This document shows, one piece after another, positions 53,855 to 63,408 of a DNA stretch of 64,000 nt (positions are counted from its first letter, which is position 1; the number at the start of each line of letters is the position of its first letter). The position numbers were made by a program, and so were the translations under genes. A model generated the notes under the pieces. It was not told the origin of the DNA, made no database searches, and was given only the letters and a program-made list of their open reading frames with translations. Source of the DNA: Ignavibacteria bacterium (GTDB lineage: Bacteria; Bacteroidota; Ignavibacteria; Ignavibacteriales; SURF-24); assembly GCA_025612245.1 (NCBI GenBank), contig JAAXKQ010000022.1, positions 1 through 64,000 on the forward strand. The letters are read 5' to 3'.

Positions 53855-56800
53855 ATGGCATTTTCACAAAAACTGATTACCGGAGAAAAACTTACACCTG
53901 AGAGTTTCAAGAACCCTCCCAAAGAAATGGGCATACTCCCCTTCTGGTTCTGGAACGGCGAGATGGATGAAAAGGAAATGGAATGGCAGATGAAAGAGTA
54001 TCACGACAAGGGAATTCCGGGACTTTTCATCCACGGGCGTTTTGGCGAAGAAATAGGCTACCTGTCGCAGCTGTGGTTTGAAAGAGTAAAGTTTGCCGTA
54101 AATAAGGCCAAGGAAATCGGCCTCGACATCTGGGTCTACGATGAGATGAACTGGCCGAGCGGCACGGCTGAACGTCAGGTAATTAAAAAGTACCCGCACC
54201 TGTCGCAAAAATATCTTGAGCTTGTAGCCCTTAACGTGGATGGCCCATTGTTTACATTCCTCGAGGCAACAGATTCGAGATACGTCAACACAGGGGATTC
54301 CCGCCCGATTGCCGCCTTTGCATGTTCGGCAGATGAATACAAGAATGGGATCAAAGAGCTAATAGACCTTACTCCCAACCTGTCCTTCAACAAGGTCATT
54401 CCATGGGAAGCTCCCGCGGGAAAGTGGAAACTCCTTTATTTCCTGGAAAAGGAAGTGCCATACTATATTGATGCGCTCAACCCTGAATCCACGAACAGGT
54501 TCATTGAGCTTACGCACGAAAGATACAAGGCTTCCGTTGGAAATGACTTCGGGACAATTGTGCCGGGTTTTTATACCGATGAACCCGCAATGCACTACTA
54601 CCAGGTAGGCGTGGATAACTACGTGGTCCCCTGGTCGAGCCAGATGTTTAAGATATTCAGGCAGAGGCGCGGCTACGACCTGAAGCCTTATCTGCCTGCC
54701 CTTTACGTCAATATGGGAGAGATTACGTCCAAAATCCGCTATGACTTCTGGCGAACATTAAGCGAGCAGTATACGGATTCCTACTACAAGAGGCTTCGGC
54801 AGTGGTGCGATGAGAACGGCCTCATATTCACGGGCCACGTCCTTTTCGAGGAATGGCTGAGGCTGCAGGCAAGGTGCGAAGGCAACATATTCAAGCACTT
54901 AAAGCAGATGCACATTACGGGCGTAGATCACCTTTATCCCAAGATCGGAACCGAAAGAGAGCCCGATCAGCACGTGGCGCTGAAGCTTGCCAGTTCGGCT
55001 GCCCACCACTACGGAAGCACGAGGCTGCTTTGCGAATCGATGGGCGGGGCATACTGGGACTGTACGCTCGAACGCATGAAGTGGATTGCAAACTGGGAAT
55101 ACGTTCTGGGTGTAAACCTATTCAACAATCATGGATACCATTATTCAATTGAAGGCGAAAGAAAGCGCGACTGGCCGCCCTCGCAGTTCTATCATCATAC
55201 ATGGTGGAACAATTACAGTGAGTTCACGACTTACATGTCGCGCCTTGGGCACCTTCTTTCGGGCGGAAGGCACGTTGCAAAGGTGCTCGTACTGTACCCT
55301 CTTAACAGCATCTGGACAAACTACACCCCGCAGAAAAGGAACAACGTGAGCAAGACAATTGAAGACAACTTCAATTTCCTTACGGATTCACTCTTAAGGC
55401 TTCACTGCGATTATGACTATGTGGATGAAGACGTGCTCATTTCCTCAAAGTTAAACAGGGATGTAATTAAAATTGCAGAAGAGGAATATTCGCTTCTTAT
55501 ACTTCCTCCTCTGACGCACATAAAAAAAGAGACTTTCGAAGTCATAAAGAAATTTGTTGAAAACGGCGGCCGTGTGATTGCCGATACCATCCTGCCAGTA
55601 GAGTTCCTTGAGGCTGAAACGGACGGCGCCGCAAAAGAGGTAAGCGGGATTTTCGGGGTCAACCCGGAGGATTTGCTGGAGCAGTTTAAGAACGGCTCGC
55701 AGTTCAAGGGGCTCAAATCCAAAAAGAACGTCCATCTCTTTGGGGCAAAAGGAAGAACAAAAGCCGAAAGGCGCGAAGAACTCGGAAAACTGATAAATAA
55801 ACTGATTGAGCCCGACGTGATAATTGATAATGAAGACGTCTTCTACCTGCACCGCATTAAAGACGGCTACGACATTTATTTTATCGTCAATACGGGACAA
55901 AAAGAAATTGGAAGGGTTGAAGTGTCATTTGAAAAAGCAGGAAGCCCTGAACTCTGGGACCCCGATTCAGGTGAGGTTAAGCCCCTGTTTGTCTACCAGA
56001 TAAAAAACGGAAGGACAGTAGTAAGCCTGGACTTTGCGGCAAGCCAGTCGCACGCGGTTATAATAAAAAACGGGCAGAAAAAGGTTTTTATCAGTGAGAC
56101 CAACCTTGTAGTGGAAAATTTCGACGGCAGGAATGCTACGGGGTACCCCATAGATGACTCAAAAGAAATCTTCCTCAAGGCTGAAACGGCAGGGGGAATA
56201 AAAAAGTTCAGGCAGGCTCAAAAGAGGCATTACGCTCCTGTAAGGCTCGGCCGAACGTTTAAGTTTGATATAGAAGAAGACAACGTCCTTTTAATCGGAA
56301 GCTGGAAGATGAAGGTGGAAGAACAGGAAGCGGGAACTGACTATTCGCAGGCCTCATTTGACGACACGGAATGGCTCAGCGTGACAAACGGTGCCTGGGA
56401 GATGCAGCTTCCGCAGGAAAGGGACGTTGAAAGCTACCCGGTAAGCCTGTGGTACCGTACTAGCTTTGAAATCGAAAAGATGACGGAAGGAGGTGCCTTA
56501 AAGCTCCTGATTGACGGCTTTAGCGGCAAAGAACACACCCTTTATATAAACGGCACGGAGATAAAAGACAAGGGTACAAGAAGCTACCTCGATGCCGAAA
56601 TCAAACAGGTTAATATCAGCAATTTTGTGCACGAAGGCACTAACACGGTTGCCGTGAGGCTCATAGCACAAAGAAGGACAGACGGAATCCTGGACCTGTT
56701 AAAGATAACCGGGAAGTTCGCCCTAGCAAAGGCTGAGAAAGGCTATAAGATCGTAAGCAAGCCGGATAAGATTAAAGTCGGCGACTGGACAAAGCAGGGC

Positions 56801-57118
56801 TTTCCGTTCTTCTCGGGAACGGCCACCTATGAAACTGAGTTTGTGGTGCCGGAAGACTACACAAACGGCAAATTCTTCCTTGAGGTCAACCCGGGTGAGG
56901 ACGTCCTGGAAGTCATACTAAATGACAATGCAGGCAAGGTTGTGCCATGGCATCCATACAGGCTTGAGGTTACCGGGATGCTTCGAAGCGGGAAAAACAC
57001 TCTAAAGCTCAGGGTGACAAATACGCTGATAAATGTGCTTGAGGCAGTCCAGAAAAAGTCGGGAATATTTTCTGAACCTGAAATTACCTTTAAGCCCCTT
57101 TATGTCGTTACAATATAA
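53855..57118 (+). CDS. GH106-like glycosyl hydrolase (alpha-L-rhamnosidase type)
   Basis: The 1087-residue protein lacks a signal peptide. Its barrel opens with LPFWFWNGEMDEKEMEWQMKE (two parts), GLFIHGRFGEE and VYDEMNWPSGTAE; later GFYTDEPAMHYY, CEGNIFKHL and CESMGGAYWDCTLERMKW, a pattern I associate with GH106 alpha-L-rhamnosidases and close relatives. C-terminal jelly-roll domains of GH2 sugar-binding type follow (LWYRTSFEIEK near 865 and TYETEFVVPED near 990). A cytosolic rhamnosidase would act on imported oligosaccharides. Exact catalytic Glu residues and substrate are not certain. Confidence 0.82.
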   Translation: MAFSQKLITGEKLTPESFKNPPKEMGILPFWFWNGEMDEKEMEWQMKEYHDKGIPGLFIHGRFGEEIGYLSQLWFERVKFAVNKAKEIGLDIWVYDEMNWPSGTAERQVIKKYPHLSQKYLELVALNVDGPLFTFLEATDSRYVNTGDSRPIAAFACSADEYKNGIKELIDLTPNLSFNKVIPWEAPAGKWKLLYFLEKEVPYYIDALNPESTNRFIELTHERYKASVGNDFGTIVPGFYTDEPAMHYYQVGVDNYVVPWSSQMFKIFRQRRGYDLKPYLPALYVNMGEITSKIRYDFWRTLSEQYTDSYYKRLRQWCDENGLIFTGHVLFEEWLRLQARCEGNIFKHLKQMHITGVDHLYPKIGTEREPDQHVALKLASSAAHHYGSTRLLCESMGGAYWDCTLERMKWIANWEYVLGVNLFNNHGYHYSIEGERKRDWPPSQFYHHTWWNNYSEFTTYMSRLGHLLSGGRHVAKVLVLYPLNSIWTNYTPQKRNNVSKTIEDNFNFLTDSLLRLHCDYDYVDEDVLISSKLNRDVIKIAEEEYSLLILPPLTHIKKETFEVIKKFVENGGRVIADTILPVEFLEAETDGAAKEVSGIFGVNPEDLLEQFKNGSQFKGLKSKKNVHLFGAKGRTKAERREELGKLINKLIEPDVIIDNEDVFYLHRIKDGYDIYFIVNTGQKEIGRVEVSFEKAGSPELWDPDSGEVKPLFVYQIKNGRTVVSLDFAASQSHAVIIKNGQKKVFISETNLVVENFDGRNATGYPIDDSKEIFLKAETAGGIKKFRQAQKRHYAPVRLGRTFKFDIEEDNVLLIGSWKMKVEEQEAGTDYSQASFDDTEWLSVTNGAWEMQLPQERDVESYPVSLWYRTSFEIEKMTEGGALKLLIDGFSGKEHTLYINGTEIKDKGTRSYLDAEIKQVNISNFVHEGTNTVAVRLIAQRRTDGILDLLKITGKFALAKAEKGYKIVSKPDKIKVGDWTKQGFPFFSGTATYETEFVVPEDYTNGKFFLEVNPGEDVLEVILNDNAGKVVPWHPYRLEVTGMLRSGKNTLKLRVTNTLINVLEAVQKKSGIFSEPEITFKPLYVVTI

Positions 57119-57142
57119 TTCACAGCAGTCGAGGAAAATTCA

Positions 57143-58063
57143 ATGAATACGAGCGGAGTACTTGTTGTAGGCAGTGCCAATATGGATATGGTAGTAGTTT
57201 GTGAAGAATTTCCCAAGCCAGGCGAGACGATTCTTGGCCGTCAGTTCGGTATGTTTGCCGGAGGCAAGGGAGCCAACCAGGCTGTCTGCAGCGCAAAGCT
57301 AGGGGGAGATACTTTCTTTGTCGGAAAAATGGGCAACGATATCTTCAGGGAGAAACTGTCGCAGAATATGAAAAGTGACGGCGTCAGGCTGGACTATCTT
57401 TTAATTGACAACGCCGAGCCGACCGGCATAGCCCTCATTACGGTTAATGGCTACGGGCAGAATGAAATTGTGGTCGTATCCGGAAGCAACATGAAGCTCA
57501 CGCCCGAGGACATAAATTCACATGAGAAGGCTTTTCTTGAAGCCGGTGTGGTAATTACGCAGCTTGAGATACCGCTTAAAACAGTAATGGAGACGGCGCG
57601 CATTTCAAAAAAGCACGGGGCCGTCTTTATTCTTAATCCAGCTCCGGCAACTAGGCTTCCCGATGAACTCTTAAGGCTTACGGATTACATTACTCCAAAC
57701 GAGATTGAGCTTGAAATGCTTTCAGGCATTCCTGTTTCGGATGCCGGATCTGCTACAACTGCGGCTAAAAGGCTTATAGACAAGGGAGTAAAGAACGTAG
57801 TTGTGACTTTAGGCTCAAAAGGTGCGCTTCTAGTAAACAGGGACCGGAGTGAAATTTTTACGGCAAGAGAAGTTGACGTAGTCGACAGCACTGCTGCAGG
57901 GGACGCTTTTAACGGGGCACTGGCCTTTGCCATTTCCGAGGGAAAGACTATAGACGAGGCAATCAGGTTTGCCAACATCGTAGCCTCTTACTCCGTTACA
58001 AAGCTTGGGGCACAGACTTCCATGCCTACGATGGATGAAATCAAAGCGGTAAAAATGTTATAA
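57143..58063 (+). CDS. rbsK: Ribokinase
   Basis: The 306-residue PfkB-family kinase shows VGSANMDMV (10-18), GGKGANQA (40-47), NPAPA (165-169), TLGSKGALL (222-230) and DSTAAGDAFNG with catalytic Asp254. The pattern matches RbsK, which phosphorylates D-ribose at O5. GAGGAAAA precedes the ATG. It is followed 17 bases on by rbsD, but no ribose transporter gene is near; ribose may come from a glycoside hydrolysed by the neighbouring enzymes. Confidence 0.9.
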   Translation: MNTSGVLVVGSANMDMVVVCEEFPKPGETILGRQFGMFAGGKGANQAVCSAKLGGDTFFVGKMGNDIFREKLSQNMKSDGVRLDYLLIDNAEPTGIALITVNGYGQNEIVVVSGSNMKLTPEDINSHEKAFLEAGVVITQLEIPLKTVMETARISKKHGAVFILNPAPATRLPDELLRLTDYITPNEIELEMLSGIPVSDAGSATTAAKRLIDKGVKNVVVTLGSKGALLVNRDRSEIFTAREVDVVDSTAAGDAFNGALAFAISEGKTIDEAIRFANIVASYSVTKLGAQTSMPTMDEIKAVKML

Positions 58064-58080
58064 AAATTAGGGGAATAAAT

Positions 58081-58488
58081 ATGAAGAAAAACGGAATATT
58101 AAATTCAGAGCTCTCCCGCGTGGTTGCCGCAATGGGACACACGGATAAACTTGTCATCTGCGACAGCGGTCTTCCGATACCAAGGGATGCCGAGCTCATA
58201 GACCTCGCCTTAAGTACCAACCTGCCGGGTTTTATTGACACGCTTAAAGTCATCTTAGAAGAGCTGCAGATCGAAGAGGCCATCGTGGCCGAAGAGATGC
58301 TTGACGTAAGCTGCGGTGTCTTTGATGAGGTAATGACGCTTCTGCCAGAGGTGAAAATACAGAAGGTTTCCCACGAGGAATTTAAGAATATTACGAGGAA
58401 CCCCGAGGGAAATATCGCCTTTGTGCGCACGGGCGAAGCCACTCCTTATGCAAATATAATACTGGTCTCCGGCGTAACATTTAACTGA
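58081..58488 (+). CDS. rbsD: D-ribose pyranase
   Basis: The 135-residue protein starts MKKNGILNSELSRVVAAMGH, with His20 in the catalytic position, followed by ICDSGLPIP, and ends with TGEATPYANIILVSGV. RbsD interconverts pyranose and furanose forms of ribose so that RbsK receives the right form. Length and motifs are standard. AGGGGAATAAAT before the ATG is a good binding site. The RbsK-RbsD pair in one operon supports real ribose or ribose-like sugar use. Confidence 0.94.
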   Translation: MKKNGILNSELSRVVAAMGHTDKLVICDSGLPIPRDAELIDLALSTNLPGFIDTLKVILEELQIEEAIVAEEMLDVSCGVFDEVMTLLPEVKIQKVSHEEFKNITRNPEGNIAFVRTGEATPYANIILVSGVTFN

Positions 58489-58524
58489 AGAATCCAAAAT
58501 AATTTCAATTAACCGGGAAACTCA

Positions 58525-59517
58525 ATGCAGTACAGGAAATTTGGAAACCTTGGATGGGAAGTCTCCGAAATTGGCTTCGGGGGCTGGGCAATTGGAGGTG
58601 ACATGTGGGGAAGGCAGGATGACAGGGAGTCCATAAAAGCCCTCCATTCGGCGCTGGATAAAGGGATCAACTTTATCGATACGGCACAGGGATACGGCAA
58701 GGGCCATAGTGAACAGCTTATAGGCAAGGTGCTCAAAGAACGCTCAGAGGAGATTTATGTTGCAACAAAAGTCCCGCCTGTTCCGGATACCCCGTGGCCG
58801 CCGCCTGAAGATTTTGACGTGAATAAATCCTTTCCTGCCGAATACATCATCAGGCAGTGTGAAGGATCGTTAAAAAGGCTGCAGAGGGACTATATTGACG
58901 TCTACCAGTTTCACACGTGGGCTACAGCATTCAACCTCAGGGATGAATGGTTCTCTGCAATTATGAAGCTTAAGAGTGAAGGCAAAATCCGTGCTGCGGG
59001 TGTTTCGGTGCACGACACAACGCCCGACAGCGTAATAGGAGCCCTGGCGCTGGGAAAAATTGACGAAGTGCAGGTTATATTCAACATCTTTGAGCAGTAC
59101 CCGAAGTGGAACCTCTTCCCTGTCTGCCAGAAGCTGGCAGTTGCAGTTGTCGTCCGCGTGCCGCTGGACGAGGGGGCGCTGACGGGCAAGTATACGCCTG
59201 AGACGAAATTTGCCGAAGGCGACGTAAGGAACCACTATTTCAGGGGCAACAATCTTCTTTCTGTAATAAAGAAAACCGGGGAGATAAATGGCGTTAAGGA
59301 AAAGCGCCATCCCGGTATGAACATGGCGCGTTATGCGCTTAAGTACTGCCTGAGCCATCCGGCAGTCTCCACCGTCATACCCGGCATCAGGAGCGAGCAG
59401 CAGGCAGAAATGAATGCCTCTGTAAGTGACGGCATACTATTAAAAGAAGAGGAATTAAGGGAGTTAAATCAGTTTGCCTGGCGCAAGGATTTCTGGAAAG
59501 AAGAGGTCAGCTTATAG
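58525..59517 (+). CDS. Aldo/keto reductase
   Basis: The 330-residue protein has the catalytic tetrad Asp52 (FIDTAQGYG), Tyr57, Lys82 (VATKVPP) and His130 (VYQFHTW), plus the closing segment VIPGIRSEQQAEMN that binds NADP. Length is normal for the family. It probably reduces or oxidises a sugar or sugar-derived aldehyde of this locus; it follows rbsD by 36 bases. Substrate unknown. Confidence 0.92.
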   Translation: MQYRKFGNLGWEVSEIGFGGWAIGGDMWGRQDDRESIKALHSALDKGINFIDTAQGYGKGHSEQLIGKVLKERSEEIYVATKVPPVPDTPWPPPEDFDVNKSFPAEYIIRQCEGSLKRLQRDYIDVYQFHTWATAFNLRDEWFSAIMKLKSEGKIRAAGVSVHDTTPDSVIGALALGKIDEVQVIFNIFEQYPKWNLFPVCQKLAVAVVVRVPLDEGALTGKYTPETKFAEGDVRNHYFRGNNLLSVIKKTGEINGVKEKRHPGMNMARYALKYCLSHPAVSTVIPGIRSEQQAEMNASVSDGILLKEEELRELNQFAWRKDFWKEEVSL

Positions 59518-59667
59518 AAAGCCTGAATCCTGGCCGGACAAAAGAATGACCGCACGGGAGAACTTTTGAAAGTCCTTTAGCCGCTCTGTAGAAAAGAGCC
59601 TGAAAATATTTTTATTCAGCGGCATAAATCACGCATGAAACATTTTAATATTAACTGTGGAGAGAAA

Positions 59668-61113
59668 ATGTTCAGAAGACCGATACTAACCGCACTGCTA
59701 CTTATTGTTTTTACCTTTAGCGGATACCCCCAAGGTAAAAGGACCATATACGACCAGCTCCTCAAAGTCCAGGACGGTACGGCGTACTACCACGTCCCGG
59801 TAGGATTGTGCGAGGACTATCCGGAAGAAACCACCACAATGAAACTGATCCGTGATGACATGGAATTCCTCAAAAAGTCGGGTGTAAACCTGCTCAGGAT
59901 TTCATTCGGATGGGATGCAATAGAAGAAGAAAAGGGAAAATTTAACTGGCTTTTCTGGGATGACTTTGTAAAGATGGCTGTGGATGAATACGGCATAACC
60001 CTGGTCCCTTATGTATGCTACATGCCGAAGTGGAATTCAACCGGCGCGCAGGATACAATGTTTTTCTGGAACTACCCGCCGAAAGATTACGAGGAATTCG
60101 GGGTTTTTATGAAAGAGCTTGTAAACCGCTACAAGTCCTGGATAAAATCCTGGGAACTGTGGAATGAGCCGGATATTTCTATCTACTGGCAGGGGACGCC
60201 GGAGCAGTTTGCAAGAATGGTTAAAATCGGCTCCAAAGCAGTGCGCCAGGCAGACCCAAAGGCAATTATTGTGCTGGGCGGGCTTGCAGTAAGACCTGAA
60301 TTCTTCCGACAGCTTTTCAGGGACTACGGCATTAGTCCTTACGTAGACGTGGTAAATATGCATAACTACTACGAAACCTGGAGCAATAATCCAATTGAAA
60401 GGCTGCCTGACTACGTAAATGAAATATCCGAAATTGTAATGCGCTATGGGAACAAACAGTCGCTCTGGATGGCCGAGGTCGGCTACAGCACCTGGCGCAT
60501 GAAGCCGAACAAGGTTTCCAACGACTACAACCCGTATTACGACTACGAGCATACGGCGCGCTACCAGGCAATTGAGCTCTTCAAGACCCTGGCACTTGCG
60601 CTCAGCTCCGGCAAGCTTGCCGCCATATGCTGGTACGAGGTAAAGGACCTGCCGCCAACGGAAAACGTCATTGGCGACAACAATAACCGTAACCTTGGCG
60701 TGGCTTATTACGACCATTCGCCTAAGCCGGCAACAAAGGCCCTGTCGTTTTTTAACACACTCTTCTCGGAGAAGAATAAGCCTTTGGACCGGGCGGTGGA
60801 AGTAAGAAAAAGTGTGGGCTCCGAAAGCTACGTAACAACCTTCCAGGATGAGGACGGGGACGTTACGGTTGTGGGCTGGCTTAAGACAAATCTGCCCGGA
60901 GAGCGCAGGGATACGACCGGAATGGCAAAGGATACGAGGGAGGAAAAGATTGACCTTACAATTCCCTTAAGCCTTAGCGGAGAAGCGACGCTCTACACGG
61001 AAACCGGAGAGCCCCGGAAGTACACAAACCTGCAGAGGAAAGACGGAGCGCTAGTGCTGAACGGCGTTACGCTTAAGGGGGGAGAAATATTCATTCTGAA
61101 AATTAAGAAGTAA
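59668..61113 (+). CDS. Secreted clan GH-A glycoside hydrolase (GH39/GH5-like)
   Basis: A signal peptide (1-22, ending GYPQG) leads to a TIM barrel with acid/base Glu167 in SWELWNEPD and nucleophile Glu270 in WMAEVGYST, the GH-A hallmark at strands 4 and 7. Spacing resembles GH39 beta-xylosidases, though similarity is partial. A small beta-domain closes the protein. GGAGAG supports the ATG at 59668 rather than one 11 codons upstream. The heptamer array starts within the last three codons, so the stop codon belongs to a repeat unit. Confidence 0.85.
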   Translation: MFRRPILTALLLIVFTFSGYPQGKRTIYDQLLKVQDGTAYYHVPVGLCEDYPEETTTMKLIRDDMEFLKKSGVNLLRISFGWDAIEEEKGKFNWLFWDDFVKMAVDEYGITLVPYVCYMPKWNSTGAQDTMFFWNYPPKDYEEFGVFMKELVNRYKSWIKSWELWNEPDISIYWQGTPEQFARMVKIGSKAVRQADPKAIIVLGGLAVRPEFFRQLFRDYGISPYVDVVNMHNYYETWSNNPIERLPDYVNEISEIVMRYGNKQSLWMAEVGYSTWRMKPNKVSNDYNPYYDYEHTARYQAIELFKTLALALSSGKLAAICWYEVKDLPPTENVIGDNNNRNLGVAYYDHSPKPATKALSFFNTLFSEKNKPLDRAVEVRKSVGSESYVTTFQDEDGDVTVVGWLKTNLPGERRDTTGMAKDTREEKIDLTIPLSLSGEATLYTETGEPRKYTNLQRKDGALVLNGVTLKGGEIFILKIKK

Positions 61114-61180
61114 GAAGTAAAAAATTAAAAAGTAAAAAGTAAAAATTAAAAAGTAAAAAGTAAGAAGTAAGAAGTAAGAA
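61105..61180 (+). repeat. Heptamer tandem array spanning a stop codon and spacer
   Basis: Ten or so 7-base units (AAGAAGT, AAAAAGT, AAAAATT, with one 1-base slip near 61126) run from the last codons of the GH-A gene through the 72-base gap to within six bases of the next ATG. Confidence 0.9.
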
Positions 61181-61185
61181 ACAGC

Positions 61186-61656
61186 ATGAAAATCAATACG
61201 GAACATATAACGAAAGAGAATTTCCAGAAGTTTGGAAAAGTTGTAACATATCCCGAAGGAGAGCCGACTTCACAGGCCGGGGATTATAAATTCTGGTCCG
61301 ACATTGCAAGCTACTACATAGACGGCGAGACCGAAATTGGTATTTGTACCGTATTCAGGCAGCCAAAGCGTGAAATTACCGGAATGGAAAGGCATGTGGA
61401 TACCCCAGAGATACTGATTCCAATCGATGCTCCTTTCATATTGCCGCTTCTGCTTGAAGGCAACCCGGAGGAAGAGGCAGAATCCTTCCTTGTTAATGCA
61501 GGTGAGGCTGTTGTAATAAACAAAGGCGTCTGGCATGGAGCCTGCCTTCCGTTTAAAGTGGATAAATCCTCATACTTTGTCATCTTCAGAAGAAGGACGC
61601 CGTATGAAGATGTGGAGAAAAAAGACGTCGGGACAATTGAAATAACTGAGGAATAA
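61186..61656 (+). CDS. Ureidoglycolate lyase-like cupin protein
   Basis: The 156-residue protein has RHVDTPEILIPID near residues 69-81 and the cupin segment VVINKGVWHGACLPF near 108-122, resembling the AllA fold. AllA releases urea from ureidoglycolate in purine breakdown, but the sugar context makes a related role on a sugar acid or as a cupin isomerase more likely. No other purine-degradation gene is nearby. AAGAAGTAAG from the heptamer array is the only upstream binding site. Confidence 0.75.
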   Translation: MKINTEHITKENFQKFGKVVTYPEGEPTSQAGDYKFWSDIASYYIDGETEIGICTVFRQPKREITGMERHVDTPEILIPIDAPFILPLLLEGNPEEEAESFLVNAGEAVVINKGVWHGACLPFKVDKSSYFVIFRRRTPYEDVEKKDVGTIEITEE

Positions 61657-61675
61657 TAAATTAAAGCGGACGAAT

Positions 61676-63382
61676 TTGCTTACAATATCGAACAATACAT
61701 TACAGATAAGCCTTGAAGAAAACCCCTTTTTAATCCGTGAGGTCTTAAACATTAAGACAGGGCAGGTCTTTTCCACGTCTGGAAGCCAGGCCGTCATAGT
61801 GCGCATTCCCGGGCACGTCTCGGAGCCCGCAATACTGGATAAGCTTGAAGAAGCTGAAGTCCTGAATACGGGCATAAGTTTCAGTCTCATGGACGAGACC
61901 CGAAGCTACAAGGCCCGTCTCAGGCTTACACCAAAAGACGAGGGCATCAGTTTCCACCTTAAGGCTTCAGGACCGGTGCCCATCTGGATTACGGAGTGGA
62001 AGATCTCAGGGCTGGACTTTGAGAACGTAATCATTCCTGCTCTTGGCGGGCAGATGCTGAAGCGGCAGATGACGCCCGATACCACGCTCAGCTACAAGTA
62101 TCCATTCTGGTGGAATGCTCAGTTTGTAATTGGAGAAGGCAAAAACGGAGGCATCTGGATTTATACCAGGGACAGGGAGCCAAGGTTCAAGCTTCTTCGC
62201 GTCGGCAGGGCGGAAAAATCTTTCAGTCTTACGCTGGGCTTTGAGGCCGATGCTCCCATTGAAAGTAATAGCATTGAAGCTGAATGGTTTATGGAAGGCT
62301 ACAAAGGAAGCTGGAAGCGTCCGGTTGAGCGTCACAGGAAATGGCTTGAAGGTGAATTTGGGCTCGTCAATATACAGCATAACCCTTACTTCCCTGCCTG
62401 GGCAGAAGAGATCAACTTTATACTGGAAATCTGGGGAATGAGGAAGGATACAAATGAGCCTCATCATACATTTGAAGAAATGAAAGAGCGCCTGAAGGAG
62501 TTCAGCCTGCTGCATCCTCCCCGTGAAACGCTGTTTTATATTCCGGGCTTTGCCGAGCATGGGATTGACTCAAATGCTCCCGACTACAATCCAAGCCGCT
62601 TTCTGGGAGGAGAGGAAAAGTTTAAGGAGCTTGTGGACCTTGCCCATGAAATGGGCTACCGCGTCATGATACACACCAATGCGCTGGCAATGACTTTTAC
62701 TCACCCGCTCTATAAAGGATTTAAAAAGTTTCAGGTAGTTGATGCCTTTAAGCGGCTTCAGGGCTGGGCTATGGATATAGACGGCGACTGGCTGAGCGAG
62801 GAGTACTTTGCCTACATGAATCCCGGCTTTAAGGAGTGGGGGGATCTTATGGTTCAAGTGTTAGGAGATCTGATAAAAAGATACAGCCTGGATGGAGTAT
62901 TTCTGGATCAGACGCTTCTGGCATTTAACGTGAGCGAGGGGCCGAACTTTTTGCTTGGAATGAAAAGCCACATTGAGCGACTTAAAAGTGCTTTCCCCGA
63001 GGTTCTCTTTTCGGGCGAAGGAATTCATGAGCAGGTACTGCAGGCACTTCCGATGGCACAAATCCACGGCATAGACAGCCTTATAGATGTGCACGGTATG
63101 GAAGGGCGAAAGCGCTGGAAAAAGGTGCACCCGGTTTCATCTTACCTTTTCGGAAGCTACACCAGGCTTACGGCTCACCTGCTTACAAAGTATCCCGGGC
63201 ACTTGGCCTTTAAGCTTCAGGAAACCTCTTACGGGAAGCTGGGCGTTATACCCGCATTGTGCCTGTATAAAAAAAGCCAGAAAGTAGATACGCCGGAAGT
63301 AAGAAAGATGATCGAAAGAGCGGATTTGCTGAAGGAAAAGTTTTCAGGGCTCAAGTCTCTTAAGCCGGAATCTAAAAAATGA
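61676..63382 (+). CDS. Hypothetical TIM-barrel protein, DUF6259/GH-like
   Basis: The 568-residue protein has an N-terminal beta-sandwich (about 1-215, IWITEWKISGLDFENVI) and a barrel with HTNALAMTFTHPLY, DGVFLDQTLLAF (Asp near residue 415) and VLFSGEGIHEQVL (Glu near 445), where hydrolases of the GH31/36/GHL type keep their acids. There is no signal peptide. I associate this layout with DUF6259 proteins of unknown substrate. The start is TTG, 19 bases after the cupin gene; the ribosome site is weak. It may be a cytosolic glycosidase. Confidence 0.7.
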   Translation: MLTISNNTLQISLEENPFLIREVLNIKTGQVFSTSGSQAVIVRIPGHVSEPAILDKLEEAEVLNTGISFSLMDETRSYKARLRLTPKDEGISFHLKASGPVPIWITEWKISGLDFENVIIPALGGQMLKRQMTPDTTLSYKYPFWWNAQFVIGEGKNGGIWIYTRDREPRFKLLRVGRAEKSFSLTLGFEADAPIESNSIEAEWFMEGYKGSWKRPVERHRKWLEGEFGLVNIQHNPYFPAWAEEINFILEIWGMRKDTNEPHHTFEEMKERLKEFSLLHPPRETLFYIPGFAEHGIDSNAPDYNPSRFLGGEEKFKELVDLAHEMGYRVMIHTNALAMTFTHPLYKGFKKFQVVDAFKRLQGWAMDIDGDWLSEEYFAYMNPGFKEWGDLMVQVLGDLIKRYSLDGVFLDQTLLAFNVSEGPNFLLGMKSHIERLKSAFPEVLFSGEGIHEQVLQALPMAQIHGIDSLIDVHGMEGRKRWKKVHPVSSYLFGSYTRLTAHLLTKYPGHLAFKLQETSYGKLGVIPALCLYKKSQKVDTPEVRKMIERADLLKEKFSGLKSLKPESKK

Positions 63383-63408
63383 TTGAATCTTAAAGTAAGG
63401 ATAAACTG

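Noticed and set aside
58870-59358. 162-codon minus-strand frame inside the aldo/keto reductase gene
   Set aside because: Antisense shadow of a clear reductase with a full catalytic tetrad.
60037-60717. 226-codon minus-strand frame inside the GH-A hydrolase gene
   Set aside because: It is antisense to a gene with intact catalytic motifs and has no recognisable domain; long shadows are common in this codon usage.
61186-61656. Purine-degradation (allantoin) gene
   Set aside because: AllA-like fold only; no other ureide pathway genes nearby, while all neighbours are carbohydrate related.
62006-62560. 184-codon minus-strand frame inside the DUF6259-like gene
   Set aside because: Antisense shadow with no domain and no ribosome site in a plausible place.
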